Part shown: in pieces, positions 14,101 through 27,809 of the stretch
Numbering within the stretch: position 1 is the stretch's first letter
Layout of the letters: each line of letters begins with the position of its first letter
NCBI GenBank assembly: GCA_024362935.1
Contig: JANCRA010000012.1
Span: 4,154,001-4,218,000 of the forward strand
Source: Setophaga petechia
Lineage: Eukaryota; Chordata; Aves; Passeriformes; Parulidae
Direction of reading: 5' to 3'
Length of the DNA: 64,000 nt
Position numbers and translations under genes: made by a program
The notes under the pieces: generated by a model
Databases searched by the model: none
What the model was told of the DNA's origin: nothing
What the model saw: the letters and a program-made list of their open reading frames with translations, nothing else

Positions 14101-15689
14101 TCAGTACTTAAAATGTCAAGTCACCCTAGGTGACCACAGAAAGCCACAAAAGCCCTGTTTCTCACTGTGGCTGAACCACAGTGCTTGCAGCCTGCCTTCT
14201 GGAATTTCCTTATATAAATTGGAGCTCAGGGGATTCCCTCTCCTATTGCTTTTATAAGAGCTGTTCATAGGCTGTCCTCACTTCTCCCTTCCTGGACACG
14301 CTGCTGCCCATTATGACACTGCACTTTTGACCTGCAATCCCCTGCCTTTTTTTTTTCTTTTCTTTTCTTAAGAAAAGGGATTTCCAGCCGATTTTCTTGT
14401 ATCATCTGGTTCCTAAACAATCTTGCAGATTTCTCCAGTACTTTTGTTTCTCTGAATATAACTCACATTAGAACTGCACAAACCAGAGAGAATGGGAGTC
14501 CCTGTTTGTTGGTCCCTTACCCCATCTGAGAGGCTCCCACCTGTCAGCCAGCTCCTGACTGGGAGCCTCCAGCCCAGAGCCACTGTACACTCTGAGCTCC
14601 CAGGGTTATGCCAGACCCTTTGAAAGCTTCACAGTCAGACACCTCACCCATCACAGAGGTCAAACTCAGCCAGAGCTCAGATGAAGAAGCCTTCCAGTCG
14701 ATTTATACAAACAAACAAAGAAATCTCCAGTATGATCTGAGGGCAGGGAAGGTGCTCTTGGAGCCTGGCCCTTGGCTTTGCTTCTCAGCTGAGATTTTGA
14801 GAGTGCTGAGGCAGTTAAATACTTTAAAGCCATCAGCATGATTCTCCATCCCACAAATGCTTGAAAAACTTAAGACAAAGATTACAAGTTTTAAAACAGG
14901 GTGGAAGATTTACTCAGATTAACTTAAATCAGTGAAACATTCCTAACTGACTCACTGGTTTGTAAGCTGGACTATTCCTAAAAGTTTTCAAGGCAGTTTT
15001 ATAACTTTGGGGAGCTATAGGGAACAATATACCAAAAGAGGACACTAAAGGAAGCTGTGAGGAATTGGGAAGGTGACAAGACTTCGGGCATTTTTGGACC
15101 ATATTCCAGGGACTTGGCACTATACTCAGCCATAATGAAATATCCCACAAAAAAGGGAAAGATGGTAGCATTTACTCTGAAAATAAATGGAAAAAGTATT
15201 GTTGTTTTTACTACTCTATCTCTGCGCTCAGAGCCCTTCTCTTGGCCCCAAGGGAAGCAAAGGATTTCATCCATGTGGGTTTACGCTTTTAAGTTGTCAC
15301 ATCTCTCTAATAAACATACGGGACATGAAAACAACAGTGGACACAAACCAGGTGTCCCAGCTCTATCCAGAATCCACTGGATTAAAGTAAAGCTTACTTT
15401 ATCCACTGTTTCTGAATAAATATCATAACTGCATGAGGGAATGCTATATCCCAAATGTATCCAGATAATGAATACATATTTAAAGCTTTCTCCTTTCCAT
15501 AAAACCATAATAGCAGTTTCTTTACCATTTAAAGAAGTATCATTGGATGGGCTCTCTGGGAAGCCAAGTGTGAATATACTTGCTTTGGGATTATGGAAAT
15601 GATGGGGATGTGCACGGGTTAAAATTTGCCTGACCAGATTTCATGTTCATAGCAGGTTTCCCCGTGAGCTCCACTGGAGCACTTGTAGG
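11101..15689. other. Intergenic, no gene recognised
   Basis: No recognisable exon, RNA gene or full mobile element. A short (GT)n run lies at 13487-13508. The 129-codon frame at 12141-12530 and the 120-codon frame at 15057-15419 have no motif or splice support. Confidence 0.65.
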
Positions 15690-16070
15690 TCTCTAGAACC
15701 AGGTGCCGAGGGGACAGGAGGGGGTTTGGGCCCCCCCTGTCCTCCCGCTGCGCAGGCAGGAGTCGGTGCGAGGGCAGCAGCTCCCGCCGGGATCCCCGTC
15801 CGTGCCCTCCGCTGTCCAGCTGGGTGAAAGGGAAAGCTCCAAGCACAACCTGCTCCTGCCTCTGCGGATTTACCACAGACACAGGCCAGGCCTGGCAACG
15901 AAACATTAAACAAACGCGTATTAGCAACAAAAGGCCCGTGCTCATGGGCCCTGAGCGCCGCTGCCCGGGCACGGAGCCGCGCTTCCCTCTAGCGGCGGCG
16001 CCGCTCCCTGGGCACCTCCCAGCAGCTCAAAACAGCAAAAATCGGGTCCCCCCCCGGCAGGAGTGTGTGA
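15690..16070. promoter_or_regulatory. Isolated CpG-rich patch, possible orphan promoter
   Basis: By hand count at least 25 CpG dinucleotides fall in about 380 bp, against very few in the surrounding kilobases. It includes CCGCCGGGATCCCCGTCCG and AGCGGCGGCGCCGC. No recognised gene starts here. A coding-like segment with a splice donor lies about 550 bp downstream on the plus strand. Confidence 0.45.
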
Positions 16071-16598
16071 CACAGCTGTACGGACAGACACACTCAGTGT
16101 GTGCTGTGCAGAGAGAGGTAAAGATATGCACATGCAAGAAATCTTCAGTCAGGAATGTAAATGGTTTTGGCCCGAAGGATGATTATTTTAGGATCCGTCA
16201 CACACAGTGTTTAATGCGTTTATACACATGCATATACTTATATCTACATACAGACTTCTTAGTGCTGTTCCATCTGTGTTGGTTTTTAAATCAGCACCCT
16301 ACTAGATAGCTTTTCCTTTTTATTTAGGCATTTGCTGTTCATAGACAGACATGAGCCAGAAAGAGATCAGAACAGATAAACATTGCATTCCCAGACTTCT
16401 TTCACTTTGCAAAGGGAAGTCCAAAAGCTCCCCAATAACAGGATGTAGGTTTCTCCGATGGAAAACACCCAGGGAACTCCCCGAGGCTTTCAGTAAGCCC
16501 AGCAGATTTCCAGCCAAAAGCTAAAAATGACCTGATGAGCAAGTGGCACCTTCAGTAAGGGAAATGGCAGCAGGGGTGCCTTGACGTGGCCCACACAG

Positions 16599-16767
16599 CA
16601 TATTTTAAGCATGGATTTGGGCATGATGAGAAAGCTATGCCAGGGAAACTCATCAGCCAGGATTTCTACCACCCCCTGGATGCCACAGGTCCCAGATACG
16701 CAGATGCTGAAACATTCAAGGATGGCACGTCATACCTTCCTGGCACTGCTCAGCAAGTGCTTTTCAG
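16599..16767 (+). CDS. Candidate coding exon of an unrecognised gene
   Basis: The frame from about 16599 to 16767 encodes a hydrophilic, non-repetitive peptide with segments such as GFGHDEKAMPGKLISQDFYH and TFKDGTSYLPGTAQQVLF, rich in GNN codons as real exons are. It ends at a good donor, TTCAG|GTAAAA, where the frame closes at once in the intron. A possible acceptor is cccacacag at 16598, with a poor pyrimidine tract. I do not recognise the protein and found no partner exon, so chance cannot be excluded. Confidence 0.3.
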
Positions 16768-19700
16768 GTAAAAGCACATAAAGGAAATAACACATAAACA
16801 CTGACTTTTCCTCTATTTGAAAAGAAGGAACAGAAAGAAATTTAACTGGGAAACTGAAGTAAAAAATTAGATTTATGCCTTTGTAGTGCCTTTGTGTCAA
16901 AATAAGCAATTTAGAAGGTGGACTGCACCCATTGATTAAAAATGCAGCACTGCTTTTTGCTTCTGTTTGCTTACAACACAAACAGGTTTTGTGCCTTGCT
17001 GTCTTGGAAGGCTGCTGCATTTCACATTATTTGTGAGTTACATACTTTTAATCGCAGCTAATGAGACATCTTGTGCAGAATCCTCTGTTCATAAACGTGA
17101 TCCATTCCTTGCATGTGTAGTATTGCATACCAAAAATAGCTCACATCTCCTTCCCATATTCTGAATATATCACACAATAGAAGCAGCCCAGAAATAGAAA
17201 TCGTGGACAAAGTGAAAAGGATTCTTGTAATTCAGGCTCCTGTAAGTGCATTGGCATTGTCTTTCCTTACACGGTGTCATCCTATTTTTAGTAAGATTCA
17301 TATCTTATTTAGTACTTGTAGTTTGAATGAGATGGAGACAGGTGAGAAAAAATGTTTTACCAAAATGGCTGTAAGCTTCCAAAGGAAAATATCTCTTGCA
17401 ATTGAAATTAACCCTCACACTTTTACTAAGACTAATTTGGTGGGGCTTAATATAAAACCTAATCCCTTAAATTTATAGAAGAGAGTGAGATATTTTAATG
17501 AGCTCTGAAAGAAACAGGACCAGTTCATACCACAAAAAGTGGTGAGGATGCATGGTGAAGGTCAGGAGAGTAGTCATATGGTGAAGAATGTTTTTAGTGG
17601 TCACTGCTTTTCACCCATTTTTGCTAGGGCTCCCAGTCCATCTGGGCTGGCCTCAGTCTTGTCTTTTCCACATCCCTGTCTCTAGTTTGTTCCTAATTTC
17701 TCTCTGGGCTGATCCTGTTCTCCCTCCTAGAAGGTTGGGCAGTAAGGGGTTAAGTTACCCCTGCCTTGGCCCGTGGAGGAAGCCTGGCTCCACTCTCACC
17801 TCCCATCACTCCCCTCCACCCAGGTCTGGATCCCAGGATCACAGATTTCTGATTTCTTCTCCAAGTTCCTCAGCCAGTTGCAACACCCTGGTTGGGGGGA
17901 CCTCAGTCCCTTCCCCTCGTGCCCCTGCCTAGCCCATCTCAGAGTTCCACCTCCTGCCTTGGTTCTGCTGCCTCTGCTCTCCCTCTGTCCAACCTTATCT
18001 TGCACTTTCATGGTCTTGCATTTTCTTGGTCTTGCACTTTCTTACTGTTTCTTTTCTTCCTTCAGAATTCATGAGCCTCTCTACTATCCATTATTTCCTT
18101 TCTTACTTTACAGTCCTAAATTCCTTATACAACAAATTCCAGGTAATGCAGTAAATTAATCCAGCCATCATAGCAAACTTTATCCAAGTTTTAAGTCCTG
18201 AGGAAAGCCAGGGCAAGAATGTCAAAGAAAAAGCTCCTAGAGATCCAGGAGATCTTGTTTAGCCTCTTTAATTTTATTAGGAGAGAGTTTTATATGTCTC
18301 AGGGGAGCCTGCCAAAGAACCCCTATGAAGAGGAATCACTTCTCTCTGCTGTCCTGGAGCAGAGTTGTGGAAGAATGAGTCATTTTGCAGATCAAAAGGT
18401 CTGGGAATTGTTCATGTTTACAAGAGACATGGATTCCAGATCTAAGCTGAAAACACACTGATTAGACAGGAGATCAAAGTAAGAACATCAAATACATCTG
18501 ACCCAGATGTAACATGGCTACAAGGGCCTTTATGTTTTGTCATGTTATGCCAAGCCATATTTCCATTTAAAAACAAACAGTACCTTATCTCACTAGAATG
18601 GGACATCACAGACAAATGCAAGTTTCACCATTTTGCTTAATATATGTAGTTTCATTTCTTTATCCAGGTGCTTGAATGCACAACATCTGTTGCTTTCATC
18701 CCTAATTCCCAAATGATCCACTGCCAAACCAATAAGAATGAAAGTTTTACTGGTGCCATGTGCTCCTAGTTCAAGTATATGTCATTTCACTATTGTTGCT
18801 GAACTGCTTTGTCCCCTCAGGGAAAGTTGACCAGAGCTGCCCAGAGACACCAAACACACCCTGCAAAGCTGTGCTGGCCACACTCACTGGGCAGTCACCT
18901 GAGTCTTACAGGAGGATGAAGGGAAATCATCTCTGGGGAATCAAATCACAAACTCATTCCACCATCCAGTACAACAGGCTCCAGTGCCACAGCTATGAAG
19001 CAAGAGGGATAGCTGTGGTTTTAAAGCAGATATGAAAAGCAGTGTTTGTAACATTAATGTTTATGTAACTATGCATGCTTCAGCATGACAACATGAATGT
19101 CAATCAAAGGACATCAAAAGGAAAGATCAGGAAGTGCGAATGTGTAACATTTTTGATAATTTCTAAATTGTTAATAATAATTTTTGAATGGTCAATTAGC
19201 AGCTATTGTACAGCAAACAATTACGTACATAATGTAAGTAGCATAAAGTCTTCTCAGAGCTAATTTCTCCAGCATCTAAAGGCCTCATCCTGTAAACTGA
19301 TGCAACCTTGCTGCAGTTTTGCCAGTTAATGATCTGCCCAATTGCAGTGAAAAGGGGTTTTATGTTTTTCTTTTACTTTCTCCATTCCATTAGATTAATT
19401 AAAATAACAAAGTATAAACAGTAGTCTAAGTTATGGAACTCAATATTTGGAGACATAGTGGCTTCAAATATTAGGGCAAGAATCAGCTGCAGCTTTAGGA
19501 GCACCCTATCAGAGACACCTAATGTATATAAGGCAAAAACTGTGATGTGCAACATCAGAACCTGGCATTTATGAAAACTAGTGCTTGAATCATCCTGCTA
19601 AGGACAGCAGTAATAATGACAGCTACCTATTAAATACCTGGAAATGTTCTTTATAGTGCTTTAAAGGATGTGAGGAGAATAAAGTTTCAAAACACCTCAG

Positions 19701-20392
19701 TACCAGTCAGCAAGAGAGGAGAACACAGAGGATGAATGCATCATCTGCTGACCAGAGGCACTAATTACCCAGTCAATACAGATGAGATCAACAAGCACTG
19801 GTGGGGCACTCACAAGGTAAAGCACCATTTAACAACAGTATTAAGTTTGTACCTAAGCAGGAGACCACGAGAAAGTAAAGTTCTTGTCATGCTCATTACC
19901 TCCTCAGATGAAGTGAGAATGAAATTTATTTTGAGCTCTTCAGCGATAACCCATGGCCATTTTCATCATTAGATTCCAAACCAAACACAACCCAATTAAT
20001 ATAAAGCCAGGAAGGAATCCTGGAACCTAACAGAATTCTACAGTGCAGATAATCTGACTCCAGGTTGCAGTAGGTGAGGTTTATCATCTAGCAGGCTGAA
20101 GTTATACAAAAGATAATGAACACAAATGGTTGGATTCGAAGTGGAAAAGAGAGGGATATACCATTTTCTGCTAAAAATGTTTTGTCTGACTCATTTGCTG
20201 AGAGTCATCTGCAGGACTTGCTGCACTCACTGCTCTGTGTTTCATACAATGCAGATCTCCCTTTTCTTAGGGAGGAAGTGGAAACAGGTGTTTTCGGTAA
20301 CTTTTGTGGGTTACATTTGATGAATTGATGTATTCTGCAAAAATCTAAGTATTGTATGTATGCTATAACATAACCTGCAATGTATATAATAC

Positions 20393-20432
20393 CATACATA
20401 CATACATACATACATACATTCATACATACATG
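20393..20432. repeat. (CATA)n microsatellite
   Basis: About ten CATA units with one TTCA interruption; likely polymorphic in length. Confidence 0.95.
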
Positions 20433-21248
20433 CAATATAACAATGATGTATTCTAAAAATATAAGCTTTTCTTTCTGTTCTTTTTTTTTAATGAACACTC
20501 AGCAATGCTGGATGACAAGAATACAGCACTTTTCCAGTGTGGTTTAATTACTCTGAATTCTGAGAGAACTAGGAATCTCCTTTTCTCCTGTAATTTCATC
20601 AATTTATCGTCTCACTGAGCAGACACACCTACCATAGCTTTGCCTAGTTGTAAGTGCAGGATAGGGGCATATCCTAAGAAGAAAGTACTTTCCTGCTCTG
20701 ATTCGGTCTAAACAATGAGTCTCTAACATTTCACAGGTGGTTTTTGTTGGTTAAACTATTCCTAAAGCTGCCCTGTAAAACAGCTCTGTAATACAGAGGT
20801 CTATTTCTGAGTGAAGATGCCTGTGTGGGTAGGGGCCATTTATGGGGTTTGGCTGACTCATCAAGGGCCTTGTGAGGAAATGTTCATCTTGCCATGAGTA
20901 AGGAGTGGGTAGACTTGGAGCATGTGGAGAACAGTGATGAGCTTCTCCCACCACCTTTACCCAGCCAGAGGTCAAAGTGGCTCCTACCAGAGTTTATAAC
21001 AGCACATAGGTTACTTCCAACTTAGCAGGGCAAGACCTGCTAAGTAAGTAAAGGTTATGTTTCTAATTAAGGAACAAACTTCTCCTGCTGCTCTGCTGTG
21101 TTATTCCAATTTTGGTGGTTTCTGTGCAAAGAGAATCACTGTCTGCCCTGACGGGTAAATCAACACCCACTTATCCTGAGCTAAGTGCAACACAGACAAC
21201 AGAAGTGCCTAAAGCTTCTGAACCCAAAGGTTTTGATTTGAATGAGGT

Positions 21249-21291
21249 CACAAACACCCAGGTGAAGATTTCTCAGACCCAGGTGTTTGTG
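21249..21291. repeat. 10-bp inverted repeat
   Basis: CACAAACACC at 21249-21258 is complementary to GGTGTTTGTG at 21282-21291 with a 23-nt loop. It lies 40 bp before the larger 21-bp hairpin. Confidence 0.8.
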
Positions 21292-21331
21292 CACAGATAA
21301 AGCCGGCTTGAGGCCCCCATGGGTCAACCCC

Positions 21332-21378
21332 AGATGTGCTGGCTCTGGATCAAATGCTGATCCAGAGCCAGCACATCT
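21332..21378. repeat. Perfect 21-bp inverted repeat with 5-nt loop
   Basis: The left arm is 21332-21352 (begins AGATGTGCTGG) and the right arm is 21358-21378 (ends CCAGCACATCT); all 21 bases pair around AATGC. A further 7-bp pair, GGGTCAA (21321-21327) and TTGACCC (21404-21410), encloses it. A second inverted repeat lies just upstream (21249-21258 with 21282-21291). Confidence 0.9.
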
Positions 21379-24300
21379 ACACTGAGGAGTCCCTGGGCAC
21401 CTCTTGACCCTTTCAAACAGCCCTGGCAGGATGGCTGGGGGCTATGGCAGTGGGCAGCTCATCACACAGCGCACCCAAGATACTGTAAACTGGGTAGGAC
21501 AGCAAGACTTCAAGCCTTTTTGGAGAGACGTGATAGAGGAACGGGTAATTCCTAAGTAGCCCTAAAAGCCATCACTCCTGGGCACCATAAATTTTGTAGA
21601 CACAAAGCTGAACAAAGAAAATTTATACTTTTTTTTTAGACTACTTGGAGGATACTAAGCAGGTGTTATTAAAAATACCAAATAATTTAATGGCAACATA
21701 TAGGTCTGATCCCAAAGGATACTCAAGGCATTTATCATCTTGTCATAAACTATCCTATTGTAATTACATTTTTGTTGGTTTTGGAGAAACTACAAATCTG
21801 GTCCAGAAAGTAGATTCTCAGAGACAATTATTACCATTAGTAATTGAATAGAAAATTATTTCATTAATAATAATGGAAAATTATTAATACAGTTTACTGA
21901 ATTGAGAGACATAACCAATATAACAATAGAATCTTATACTGAAAATATACTCGTTGCATGAGAAGCTTCACCCTGGAGAAATGGCATGTTATTTATTAAT
22001 AACATAGCACAACACTAAAACTACTATACAGCTGATGTGATTTGGGATTAATTATCATTGCTATGAACCATAAAACTTCTGCAAGCATAAATTTTTATCA
22101 ATGTGATAAAATAGGTGTTATAAAATATGTCTGTCACTTGCCTGAGGGACATTCAGTGTCAGAAAAACATTTTCCAATTAAAAAAGGACACATTTTTCTG
22201 ATTTTTTCCTTGGTGAAACTGCAATGCAGATCTGCTTTGAAAAATGTATGCTCATCCAAGCCCCATTTGTATCCTCAGTCTGTGATAAACTGCATTCAAA
22301 ATGGTGCAGTACTTCAGAGCCAGACTTGATTTCTATCATGGCATACCCATTTCAATGACATTTCTGCTAATTCAAGCCAAATTAAGCCTCCCTGCAGGAT
22401 AAAAGACTATTAACTCCTATACCAGGAGGGACTGACTTTGTTTGCTGAGTGATATTGTTTTCTCAGCTTCACTGGGGATATAATAGTCTGACTTTGCAGT
22501 AAGTCTCCTGACACATCCAGAACAAGAATCATCATCAAGATAGCAGCATTTTCTTCACAAGGGGTACTAGCTTTTGTATTCAGAAATATTATCTGTGTTT
22601 TACTTGGGCAGCTATTTCATAAATATTTCTACTTGCAGTTTTACTCAGCAGACAACCAGGCTTTGGTAAAGGTATATAAACATGTTGCCAGCCCCACTCA
22701 GTACTGCTTACCTCTTGAAGAGAAACCAGCAGTCATAATAAACAATTTGTGATACCTATGTGAAGCACCTACTGTGGACTGGCACTGTACCAAGAGATTT
22801 TCAGCCACTCCAGCCCAGTGCAGTGCTCTGGAAGGAGCTTTCTAAGAGGCATTTGGCACCAGTAGGCCCAGAGATGCAGCTACCAGTGTCACCCAAATTA
22901 CTGCTCCACTCACATTCAGTCCTTATTTGCAAGAACTTCCCATGTGAGGGACTAGCTTATGAAGGTATTTTGCTTTTTCTTACATGTGAGCTAGCAAGCC
23001 CATCTGCTATTCAATTTATCCCTCTGTTCAGCCTCTACTCTTGTGTATCTTTGGAGTTGAGATTTCTCTTTGTGAGAGAGCCAGAATAAATAAAGTTTTA
23101 TCTGTTATGCTATTGTCTAATTCTCTAATTCAAGTATTCAGACAGAATGCATTTATCTTTCATCTCTTTTGATCTTTTGTTCCTTTCTGAAAGCTCATTC
23201 ATTCCAATACAAGGAGGTGGTACCCACCCAATGACTAGGGTATTCTTGCAAGAGACCTCTTTAGAACTTTGGCAGGAAGGTTTCTGTTTTCACCCATTCA
23301 TTTTCACTGCTTTAAGGTCTCAGCCATGGTCCAGTTAAAAACCCTGGGTAAGTCTCCCACTGACTCATAGCAATGGTAACTCCTGACTTACAGAGATACC
23401 CCCAAGTGACAGGGTTGGCTGACTAGTTCCATCCCTTCAGGGGTGTTGAATTGCTGTGCATCATCCCAGTTTTTATTGGCAAAGGGAAGCATCCCATCCC
23501 TCTCTTTAGACACCAACAGAAGTGAGGTAAAACAACACCAAGTGTAGGAAAAAAGTTAGCAGCAAGCAAAGGCCTTTGGACAGCAGTGGTCTGAGGAAAG
23601 AGACTGGCAGCAGATAAAACCAAGAAGGGAGAGGGGAGAAATGCAGCAGGTGGGGAAGGGAGTGGCACAGAAAGGCAAGGAGTTAGCCAGAAAGAAATGA
23701 TCCTCAGCATCACTTAATCAGTATAACCTGCCATCTCCAAAATCTGTTCAGTGCTGGAAGGCATTCTTGAACTTCTCCCTGCCTGCATGCACAACTTTAC
23801 TAATTAGCTAAATGTTTGTCACTCACTTTGAAGCTGGAGAAGAATATCTAAATATAATAATTTAAGCTATGTTTGCAGCTGGAAACGAATAATAATTTCA
23901 TTTGTCTGGTTTCATTGATTTCCATTACAATATCAATTCTGAAAATCAGTTCCTACTTTAAACACTAATCACTGTATCTAAGAGCTTTATGCGGGAAAAT
24001 CTGTTGTGACTCCTGCTAGTAGTAGAAACAAGTATTCTAGAAAATTGTTTATGACTTGTCATCACAAGACACATCACTAGCTATGGAAGAATGACAGGTT
24101 AAAGAAGTTTGATGAAGTTTATTTCTTAAGAGGTCCTCATAAGAAAAGTTGGCTCTGTGAAGAAGAAAGAACATTTTGTCCTGCTGTTATTGCCATCCCT
24201 TAAAAAGTTTTGGGTTTTCTTAGAATTTGTAGTTTTTAGGTAAAACAAAGACGAAAATTTAAAAATTTCATTTGGAAAAAAGAAGAGATCGAGACAATAT

Positions 24301-25696
24301 GCATTTGTCATGTTGCATTTTATAATTTTCTGTTGATCTATTCTGTTCTTCCTGTGGGCATAGAGCAACACTGATTCCCTGAATAAGAGGCCGTCTAAAT
24401 TCCAATTTTGACCATACAATCAAACCTCATATAATCAAAGCCAACTTTTTCTCCCTGCCTGTTATTTTCCTTGAATTCTGGCCAAAATTGCAGCTGCCTG
24501 TCCTCACAAAGTTTACACAAATTCTCGGATTTGTTTGAACTGATGTGTGTTATGCTCCACAGCCCAAAGCCTGGAGTTGTTTCATCATTTTTTACACTTC
24601 ACCCTGGACTTTTGAGTGGTTCTCCCACTTCTGTGGTGATACAAATGTCAGAAGCACTAGAAAGCACAAAACCACGATGATTCCTGTGTTCATTAGAGAT
24701 GTTTGGTTTACACCAGATACCACTGAGTTCATCCAAAACCCAGGCTGCCACAGGTCTGTCAGGTTCTCCAGAGCAAGTCAGATAACCTACCGATGCCTTG
24801 AATAACAATGACTATGTGTGGGCACTTCACACATTAAATTTCCTAACTAAGGTCAATGCTTTTAATTCCTGAGTCTGGCTATGAAATTCAATGAGAGGCA
24901 CCAGAGACATTCCACGCTCTGCATGAAGAGATGTGCTCTCCTACCTCACACTGGGACAACACTGCCCGGGCCAGTTTATTAAGTACAGGCCTGCACAAAG
25001 GATAGAGCTCAATGAAGAAAACAATCCAAAAATCACACAGATGATTTACAGGAAGGCTACATCTAGAACTCAGGAATGTCTGCACTCCACAGTGGATTTG
25101 TTTATGGATATGTTATCTGAACATCCTATGCTTTAAAAAAGGTACTTCAAAGGTGGACCTGGAGAAACTCAGAGCAATCTATGTTGAAATCTTGCAGGAT
25201 GCAACTGACTGATGTCTTGGTGTGCTGCCATTACACACATCAGTCATCTGTTCTTGCTGACAGGTGTAAGTCAAAAAGCTTTGGAGACATGTTCCACAGC
25301 TCTTCCTGTGGAAGAACTAAAGTAAAATGTCAGTGTGCTGCTGGAATGACTTTGGTGGCAAGGGCCTGCTCATTCCACTTCACTGCTGCCACTTTACCTT
25401 ATATTCTGGGCTATCCTAGTTTTCAGAACGTTCTGTATTTTGTTCTACATGTCATCACATCTATTTTTTCCTATAGTCCTATTGAGTTAAAAAAAAAAAA
25501 GTATTGTTGAAGCTCACCTAGTTTGGATGCTTTGGCAAGAATCTTCTGCTTGCTTCTTATCCACAGAGAACAGCGGGATTAAAAGTGATATTAGCAATGA
25601 CAAAACTCACCAGTGACTGTCTCCCACAACTTCTTATTTTAACATATTCCCATCATCTCTTCCTTCAACCGGCTACTAGGAATTGTAAGAGGATTG

Positions 25697-25748
25697 AGGC
25701 TTTCCTGTATTTTCTTAAATACAGGCTTTCCTGTATTTCCTTAAATAC
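25697..25748. repeat. 26-bp tandem duplication
   Basis: Two adjacent copies starting AGGCTTTCCTGTATTT (25697-25722 and 25723-25748) differ at one base (TTTTC versus TTTCC), so the duplication is recent. Confidence 0.9.
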
Positions 25749-27809
25749 AGTTGTCATGCTTAGTATGCAGAATTATGACTTTTCTCCTACTTCTTTATAT
25801 TTGCAAATACAAGGACTCAAGAAGTGTTGCCTGCCCATTCTTTTACTGGTAAACTCAGAAGCTCATGATCCTGTGATAAAATCCCTGCCTATTCCAAAGG
25901 ACAGTGAAACCTTTTGTCCCAGCATGAATATTTCCTGGAACCATTTTTAAGTTCAGAAATAAACAAATTTCCCATGAAAGTTTATTCAACTGCTATTCAA
26001 AGAACACTAACTCATATAGCTGCTTCTTTCCAGTACTATGCTTCTAACTCATATAAACACTGTGTTCTTATTTTATATTGAGGGAAGTCCAAATATTATT
26101 ACAATACAGAATACAAGCCAATACAGACCATGTACCTCTACTGGTGATGCCTTCCCTGGTAAATATCAGACTATTTTCAGAGTAATAGCAGATAACTCTT
26201 CAAAAGTACTACATATTCTTGTTTATAGAATTCTTTGAAAGCTGGCAGGTTTTTAAATTGCTGTTAACAGACACATAAGTTTACAGGATTTGAAACACAT
26301 GCTCTGATATAGCTAAACTCAACAACCATGGATGTTTCCCGCGGAAGTGTGAGATGTAGAACAGGGGTCAGCATCTTTTCAAGTCCACTGTGCCAGACTA
26401 CTTTTTTTCTCCAGCTAGAGGCTAAGTGCACTTGAAGAAGCTCAGTGGAAGCTAGAAAATACTGCATCTGAGGGATGACCTCTCCCCCACTTCTGTCACT
26501 TTATGTTGTTGACCCTTGCCTTAGATGGAAACATTTCAGCCACATGCAGGCCTCTCTCTCTTTAGTGAACCCTCAGGCTGATGCTCAACCCTTTCCTATT
26601 AAATTTAAATCCATCAGTTACAGACTGAGATTATTCATAACCTTAAAATGAAACAAGTAACAGAAGACTAACTTCACCTTTCTTCAGGTAACAAGTATGG
26701 TAACTGTCTGGTCTATACATATTCCAGCACCTAATTTCCTCTTTTCTAATATCTTACTTTTTCCAACCATGAAATCATAAAAAATGAAATGAAAGGAGAA
26801 GTACACTAGACTGTGACCTTCACAAAACCATACTTTTTTTTTTGCTGACCCTGTACATTTCCACAAGGTTTTGGGAAGAAATAGGTAGAATTTAATTGAC
26901 TGTAGTGTAAGGTGAATGGTCTTGTGCAAAACACTGCTATACTGCCCCTAATGAGTCCCCAGCTTTCATCAACTCATCTGGCTCATGTGGTGCCAAGTTG
27001 CGGACTGCTCATAAAAGTGGTTCCATTAGTTTCAGTGCTCTGAAAATCCTGGGAGCTCCAGATGAACCAGCAAGAATTCTGAAAAGGTCCCAGGTGTTTC
27101 TTGCCACCTCATTGCTATGCTTGTGATCTGCACAAAACATACAGCTGTAGACAGCAGGGGTAACTGCTGATATAGTTGACTGGCAGAGGAGAAGACTGAA
27201 GAATAGTGAGGGAGCAACAGTCATGCTTTAATAATCTCTGTTTCTACTCATGAGTAATGACATAAATATATTTGATTTTTAGAGAAAGATTATGAGACTT
27301 TAAAAATATAAAAGTAATACTTACAAGTAAGGTTTTCATCATTCTGTCAAGTTAAATGTGCATTTGTGCCTTGTACCTTGACTATCATATCACACGAGAG
27401 ATATGTAAGTTATATATATGAAAGACTATTTTTCTTCTTGACATATTATTTTTCAAAGAAAAGATAAAACTCTGTTCCTCTGTTATTTCCTGAATAGACT
27501 AGAAATCCATGATCTAATTTTATAGTTTAACTTGTAGTAACATTGTGTACAAATCTGTAATCCACAAGCCTACAAACTTTAAGCTTCCTACATGATTCTA
27601 TTAAATTCATGCCATTAAAGGCAGCAGAACTGTTGATTTGAATGAAAATGAAGTGTAAATATAAGACTTCATAGAAAAATGGGATCTAGCAGAGATGGAG
27701 GAATGGACTGACAGTGCCTAATGAAACTCAAAAAGGACAAGCCCAAATTGCTGCCCTTTGGAAGGAAGATCCTCTTGGAGTGACACCATCTGGGGACTGA
27801 GAGCTGGAG

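Larger units (their letters stand above)
16768..27809. other. Intergenic, no gene recognised
   Basis: AT-rich apart from a pyrimidine-rich, GC-richer stretch at about 17590-18070 (many CCTC and CTTG words) of unknown origin. Holds the microsatellite, inverted repeats and tandem duplication listed separately. Confidence 0.65.

Noticed and set aside
15057..15419. 120-codon plus-strand frame
   Set aside because: No recognisable domain, no splice signals at sensible phase, and competing frames on both strands.
15824..16309. 161-codon frame through the orphan CpG patch
   Set aside because: Composition changes from GC-rich to AT-rich along its length, and the end reads like random translation with no motif. 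Kept only as part of the CpG-patch observation.
17588..18159. Overlapping 114- and 128-codon frames
   Set aside because: Lie in a pyrimidine-rich tract (Pro/Ser/Leu translation in several frames). No domain, and no LTR ends were found to support a retroelement.
20205..20498. 97-codon minus-strand frame with repeated Cys-Met-Tyr-Val
   Set aside because: The repeat is simply the translation of the (CATA)n microsatellite.
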